Source: Ectopseudomonas chengduensis (GTDB taxonomy: Bacteria; Pseudomonadota; Gammaproteobacteria; Pseudomonadales; Pseudomonadaceae). Taken from it: DNA of 64,000 nt. The stretch lies in the NCBI RefSeq assembly GCF_900102635.1, contig NZ_FMZQ01000011.1, forward strand, positions 81,469 to 145,468. Reading direction: 5' to 3'. The translations under genes were made by a program, and so were the position numbers. This document shows, piece after piece, positions 61,195 through 64,000 of the stretch; position 1 is the stretch's first letter, and each line of letters begins with the position of its first letter. The notes under the pieces were generated by a model that was given only the letters and a program-made list of their open reading frames with translations, was not told the DNA's origin and made no database searches.

Positions 61195-61235
61195 CGTTCG
61201 GCGCATTACGCCTGCGGCTAATGCGCCCTACGGTT
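61195..61235. repeat. RAYT-flanking REP, right copy
   Basis: Same sequence as 60523-60563 apart from one base (GCCTGCGGC for GCCTGTGGC), same orientation. It ends five bases before the hicB stop codon. Confidence 0.88.
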
Positions 61236-61240
61236 ATGGC

Positions 61241-61579
61241 CTACGCATGTGCCTCGCGGCTCAGCACGTCGGCGACCCCCTGGTTGATACTCTTGTGCTC
61301 CAGTTCGGCTTTTACCGCGACCGTGGCGTGCAGCTCTGGCCCCAGGCGTAGGCTGAGCTTGCCGGAGTAGGGCTTTTGCGGCGGGCGATCCAGCTGAGCG
61401 CAGGTGTCGAGGTAGTCGTTCACTGCTTCTTCGAATGCCGTGCGAAGTTCCTGAACGGACTCACCATGAAAACCCACCACGTCGCGAATGCCGGCGATGT
61501 GACCAACGAAAAGGCCGTCTTCGTCGCTGTACTCGATGCGGGCTGCATAGCCCTTGTAAGTCATTGCATGCGCATTCAT
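61241..61579 (-). CDS. hicB: HicB-family antitoxin
   Basis: 112 aa. The HicB fold is seen in YKGYAARIEYSDEDGLFVGH followed by IRDVVGFHGESVQELRTAFEE, and the C-terminal ~45 residues (GKLSLRLGPELHATVAVKAE, SINQGVADVLSREAHA) look like a ribbon-helix-helix DNA-binding domain. It overlaps the hicA remnant by the ATGA arrangement. It appears intact even though its toxin gene does not. Confidence 0.9.
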   Translation of the reverse strand: MNAHAMTYKGYAARIEYSDEDGLFVGHIAGIRDVVGFHGESVQELRTAFEEAVNDYLDTCAQLDRPPQKPYSGKLSLRLGPELHATVAVKAELEHKSINQGVADVLSREAHA

Positions 61580-61815
61580 GGGGTAACTCCTGCTTGTTCA
61601 AGGAAGGCCCGTGCATCGCGAACCTGATACGGCTTGGCTTCCTTGTCGGGATGGGGGGCGGTGAAAGGTGCCAACCACGCCATTCAGTTCGAAGCGCACG
61701 CGTGAGCCATTGCCCTCGATAGCTCTGGCGCCGGCCGCTACAAATAGCGATTCAATGCGGGACCACTCAAGTGTGCTCGGTACCGGCTTGGCGAAGACTG
61801 CTTTCAGGATGGATT
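61576..61815 (-). pseudogene. hicA: hicA toxin remnant, frameshifted in a C6 tract
   Basis: The reading gives AVFAKPVPSTLEWSRIESLF, then AAGARAIEGNGSRVRFELNG and GTFHRP, the usual HicA middle. It then shifts frame at a run of six G on the + strand (61653-61658). Deleting one base continues as HPDKEAKPYQVRDARAFLEQ and AGVTP, ending in TGA that overlaps the hicB ATG. So a single extra base disrupts an otherwise normal end. The 5' end also lacks ATG: the codon aligned with a typical start region lies in REP-like sequence (GGATGGATTGGCGAAG at about 61808). Confidence 0.82.
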
Positions 61816-62015
61816 GGCGAAGTCTAATCAGTCGTTTGCTACAGGCCACGATGTTTGCCGAAGTATCTGCGTGACGCCTGGAATGGAGCGTTCGGCTTTT
61901 GGGGCTGGGGCTAATCCGCCCTGCAGGCATCCGGCCTGGCTCTATTTCCTGCCGCCATGCAGCGGTCGTCTACATGGCGGTAGGTTCGGCATTGTTTGGT
62001 GCTATAGCGGTTGGG

Positions 62016-62035
62016 ATACACTTCTAAGCGTGTAT
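62016..62035 (+). promoter_or_regulatory. Inverted repeat before the mntA/hepT operon
   Basis: ATACAC-TTCTAAGC-GTGTAT lies just upstream of the GGAGG site of mntA. A likely autoregulatory operator, inferred from symmetry and position. The remainder of the gap from 61816 shows no gene. Confidence 0.45.
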
Positions 62036-62048
62036 GCGGAGGTTGGCT

Positions 62049-62447
62049 ATGAATAAGGTCGTGCTGGTCGAGTTACTGCGCTCGCGACTGGATGGTTTGC
62101 TGGCTATCTATGCCTTTGGTAGTCGTGTCCAGGGTACGGCAGACGAAGGCAGTGATCTCGATCTGGCTGTATTGGTAAAAGGTTATGTTGATCCACTGGT
62201 GCTCTGGGAGATTGCCAGCGAGGCTGCCGATATTGCGGGTTGTCCGGTTGACCTGCTGGATTTGCGCAGGGCTTCCACCGTGATGCAGCAGCAGGTGTTG
62301 GTGAAAGGCGAGCACTGGTGGGTGGCTGAGGGGCCCGAGCCCGGTTTGTTCGAGTGTGCTGTGTTGAGCGAGAAGCTTGAGCTGGATCGGGCCAGGGCGC
62401 CTCTGTTACGGGATATCGAGCGAGATGGGCGGGTGTATGGCCGATGA
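62049..62447 (+). CDS. mntA: MntA-type minimal nucleotidyltransferase antitoxin
   Basis: 132 aa from the ATG at 62049, with GGAGG upstream. The nucleotidyltransferase signature is complete: AFGSRVQGTADEGSDLDLAV (GSx10DxD). A third carboxylate is plausible in CPVDLLDLRRAS. Family members AMPylate the HEPN toxin on a tyrosine to silence it. The gene overlaps hepT by 11 bp. Confidence 0.9.
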   Translation: MNKVVLVELLRSRLDGLLAIYAFGSRVQGTADEGSDLDLAVLVKGYVDPLVLWEIASEAADIAGCPVDLLDLRRASTVMQQQVLVKGEHWWVAEGPEPGLFECAVLSEKLELDRARAPLLRDIERDGRVYGR

Positions 62448-62859
62448 TGTGTTGTTGAACAAGGCCGCAAGCATCGAGCGTTGCGTCAGGCGTGCGCGTG
62501 AGGAGTATGAGCGCGACCCGGCGAGTTTTGCAGAGGACTTTACTCGGCAGGATGCGGCCATTCTGAACATCCAGCGCGCTTGCGAGGCAGCCCTGGATAT
62601 GGGGCAGCATTTGATTCGGCGTGAGCGTCTCGGTATTCCACAGAGTGCGCGCGATGTTTTCGTGCTGTTGGCTGGGGCAGGTTGGATTGATGTTGCACTG
62701 GCTGAAGCGCTCAAGCGTATGGTCGGTTACCGCAATATCGCCGTGCATGAGTACCAAGCGCTGCAGCTACCGATTACCGTGGCGGTCATTACCCGGCACC
62801 TGGATGAGTTTCTCGATTATTCCAAAAGCATTCTGTTGAAGGATGCGCGGGAGGATTGA
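62437..62859 (+). CDS. hepT: HepT-type HEPN RNase toxin
   Basis: 140-aa all-helical HEPN protein. The catalytic/AMPylated motif RNIAVHEY (R-x4-H-x-Y) is intact at residues ~105-112. Preceding helices (DAAILNIQRACEAALDMGQH) match HepT/DUF86. With mntA it forms a type VII toxin-antitoxin module. The start at 62437 lies inside the end of mntA. Confidence 0.92.
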   Translation: MADDVLLNKAASIERCVRRAREEYERDPASFAEDFTRQDAAILNIQRACEAALDMGQHLIRRERLGIPQSARDVFVLLAGAGWIDVALAEALKRMVGYRNIAVHEYQALQLPITVAVITRHLDEFLDYSKSILLKDARED

Positions 62860-63112
62860 GGTTTTTCCCTCAGAAAAAACGTTGTCATATCCGCACAGGT
62901 GGGCGGCTGGTTTTGTGGTGAGCCTGCTATCGATTCGCCGCGAGGCGCGGCTCCTACTGGGTGGTGGCTGCCTTGACGTGTGAAGGCTGGGGGCGCCTTG
63001 CTATGCAGAAGTCCAGTTCTGGTGTAACAAGCTGGGATTTATAGGGCCCAGGGACAGGCCGCGATTTCCCCTGCTTCCGCTTATGGCGTGCGTGGTCTGT
63101 TCTGAATCGTCC
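62860..63112. other. 253-bp gap with one REP
   Basis: Holds a single inverse GTAGGAGC-type REP at about 62933-62957 (ATTCGCCGCGAGGCGCGGCT). No gene or strong terminator seen otherwise between hepT and the convergent vapC. Confidence 0.65.
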
Positions 63113-63502
63113 TTACTTGACGTGCCTGATTGGACCCGCGTACTTCGCTATGGCCAGATCGCTTGTGACCAATATAAAGCCTTCAGTGGTGGCCTGAGCA
63201 ATCAGCATTCGATCAAATGGGTCGTTATGTATAGGTGGAAGAGCGGCGGCTGCAATGCTGTGCTGCCCGGTCATTGCCAGCTCTTGATAGTCTGCATCGA
63301 GCAGTGCTCTTCTGAGTACTGCCGGGTCAAAGTGGAAGTGGGCCTTGCCCATGGCATGCTTGATGCCAACCTCCCAGATGCTCGCAGCGCTGAAGAGCAG
63401 TTCGTTGTCGCGGTCGTTGATCAGATTGGCCGCGTCGGTTGGCAGTGAGGTGGGGGTGGCGCAGGCCCAGAGTAAAATATGAGTGTCGAGCAGCAGTTTC
63501 AT
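63113..63502 (-). CDS. vapC: VapC-like PIN-domain toxin
   Basis: 129-aa PIN nuclease. Conserved acidic residues are present: LLLDTHILLWA (Asp5), SIWEVGIKHAMGK (Glu near 44), and NDPFDRMLIAQA (Asp near 94 and 97), then ILVTSDLAIAKY. Cuts RNA, commonly tRNA or rRNA. Overlaps the antitoxin stop by 4 bp. Confidence 0.9.
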   Translation of the reverse strand: MKLLLDTHILLWACATPTSLPTDAANLINDRDNELLFSAASIWEVGIKHAMGKAHFHFDPAVLRRALLDADYQELAMTGQHSIAAAALPPIHNDPFDRMLIAQATTEGFILVTSDLAIAKYAGPIRHVK

Positions 63503-63756
63503 GCGCCGAACATCGACTCGATTTCATTCTGAAACGGTGTGTCAATGTCGTCTGGCACATTGAAAACGCCAGTCAGCATCCCGGTGCGAGGTTTGCTTTC
63601 CTGGTTGATCGAGATGACCTTCACCATCGGCTTGCCTGCCTTTGCGATGATAAACGGGCTGCCTTGGCTTGCATCGAGAATCAGTTGTGACAGGTGCGTC
63701 TTGGCGTCGTGAATATTGACCATTTTCGGGCTGTTGGTGGGGGTCTCGGTTTTCAT
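63499..63756 (-). CDS. Phd/YefM-family antitoxin of VapC
   Basis: 85 aa: MVNIHDAKTHLSQLILDASQ followed by PFIIAKAGKPMVKVISINQE is the Phd DNA-binding fold; the tail (GVFNVPDDIDTPFQNEIESM) binds the PIN toxin. Palindromic sequence lies upstream. With vapC it forms an intact type II module. Confidence 0.9.
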   Translation of the reverse strand: MKTETPTNSPKMVNIHDAKTHLSQLILDASQGSPFIIAKAGKPMVKVISINQESKPRTGMLTGVFNVPDDIDTPFQNEIESMFGA

Positions 63757-63769
63757 GGTGGAGCACCTG

Positions 63770-63779
63770 GTTAGCTAAC
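63770..63779 (-). promoter_or_regulatory. Palindromic operator candidate of phd-vapC
   Basis: GTTAGCTAAC is a perfect 10-bp palindrome 13 bp upstream of the antitoxin ATG, followed by a second half copy (TTGGTTAGTC). Typical placement for antitoxin autorepression. Confidence 0.5.
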
Positions 63780-63904
63780 TTGGTTAGTCTATTCTCCGGC
63801 GTGCCTGTTCGCAATCGTTGGTGCTAGCCGTGGTTTCCTCCAGTTTTGTGGGTTGGCTTGAGCTCCACGAGATGGCTTGAGGTGATTTGTCTCTGGTGTC
63901 AGGT

Positions 63905-64000
63905 GTGGGCTGCGTAACGACGGATTACGCTTCGCTGATCCATCCCGCGCAATGCCTTCATCGGCCCTGAAATTGTAGGAGCCCCGCCCCGGGGCGAATT
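63905..64000. repeat. Two REP elements at the window edge
   Basis: 63909-63945 holds a GTAACGACGGATTACGCTTC-type REP (inverse of the one at 60402-60432). 63973-64000 starts a GTAGGAGC-type REP (TGTAGGAGCCCCGCCCCGGG) that runs off the window. No gene in 63757-64000. Confidence 0.75.

Noticed and set aside
61598..61930. 110-codon minus-strand frame as a novel protein
   Set aside because: Its middle is recognisable HicA sequence and both ends are artefacts of a missing start and a frameshift, so it is better described as a hicA pseudogene.

Overview
The window is a 64 kb piece of a GC-rich gammaproteobacterial chromosome that fits Pseudomonas in the broad sense, most likely the mendocina/oleovorans (Ectopseudomonas) side of the genus. 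This rests on gene content and order as I remember them from P. aeruginosa, not on a search: glyA next to a morA-like gene and ettA, and ndh-DUF3094-MOSC-DUF1780 followed by a CbiM-like gene, yacG-coaE-pilD-pilC-pilB and pilA. GTAGGAGC-type and GTAGGGTG/GTAGGATGG-type REP elements sit between many genes.

Layout. 0-8.6 kb: a truncated DinF-type MATE exporter, then the periplasmic pair of a thioester alpha-2-macroglobulin lipoprotein and penicillin-binding protein 1C. 8.6-15.3 kb: a chemoreceptor behind a near-perfect sigma-28 promoter, a GGDEF diguanylate cyclase, and minus-strand housekeeping genes (YdcZ, GNAT, two DUF4136 lipoproteins, CmoM, a MazG-like pyrophosphatase). 15.3-20.4 kb: an acyl-CoA cluster (MaoC hydratase, two-domain FabG-like reductase, FadI-like thiolase) with an AraC regulator. 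20.4-23.6 kb: cyanide-insensitive oxidase cioAB with an ANR/FNR-type site and a 48-aa DUF2474 partner. 23.6-27.7 kb: FecI/FecR/TonB-receptor iron system. 27.7-30.5 kb: a divergent TldD/PmbA pair. 30.5-37.4 kb: a Phd/RelE-type toxin-antitoxin pair, rlmG, fpr, a CNNM transporter, twin DUF465 genes, GNAT, radA. 37.5-49.4 kb: PilZ protein, DUF3015, glyA, morA-like GGDEF/EAL gene, ettA, a second PilZ gene behind a DUF1631 gene. 49.5-49.8 kb: tRNA-Asn, tRNA-Pro and tRNA-Lys. 50-59.6 kb: ndh through the type IV pilus assembly genes and pilA behind a sigma-54 promoter.

59.7-64 kb is an accessory tail beside pilA. It holds a broken second pilin, a 26-bp tandem repeat, a RAYT transposase bracketed by directly repeated REPs, a hicAB module whose hicA is frameshifted in a six-base homopolymer, an intact MntA/HepT module and an intact Phd/VapC module.

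Themes. Cyclic-di-GMP: one cyclase with an RxxD inhibition site, one PAS-GGDEF-EAL protein without it, and two PilZ proteins share the window with pilus and chemotaxis genes. Oxygen and iron response: ANR-like sites before cioA and before a 71-aa orphan gene, and a Fur-like site before fecI. The most unusual signal I found is a pair of long nested inverted repeats (23216-23400 and 37404-37546) that keep the same fold and loop while their stem sequences differ in a compensating way.
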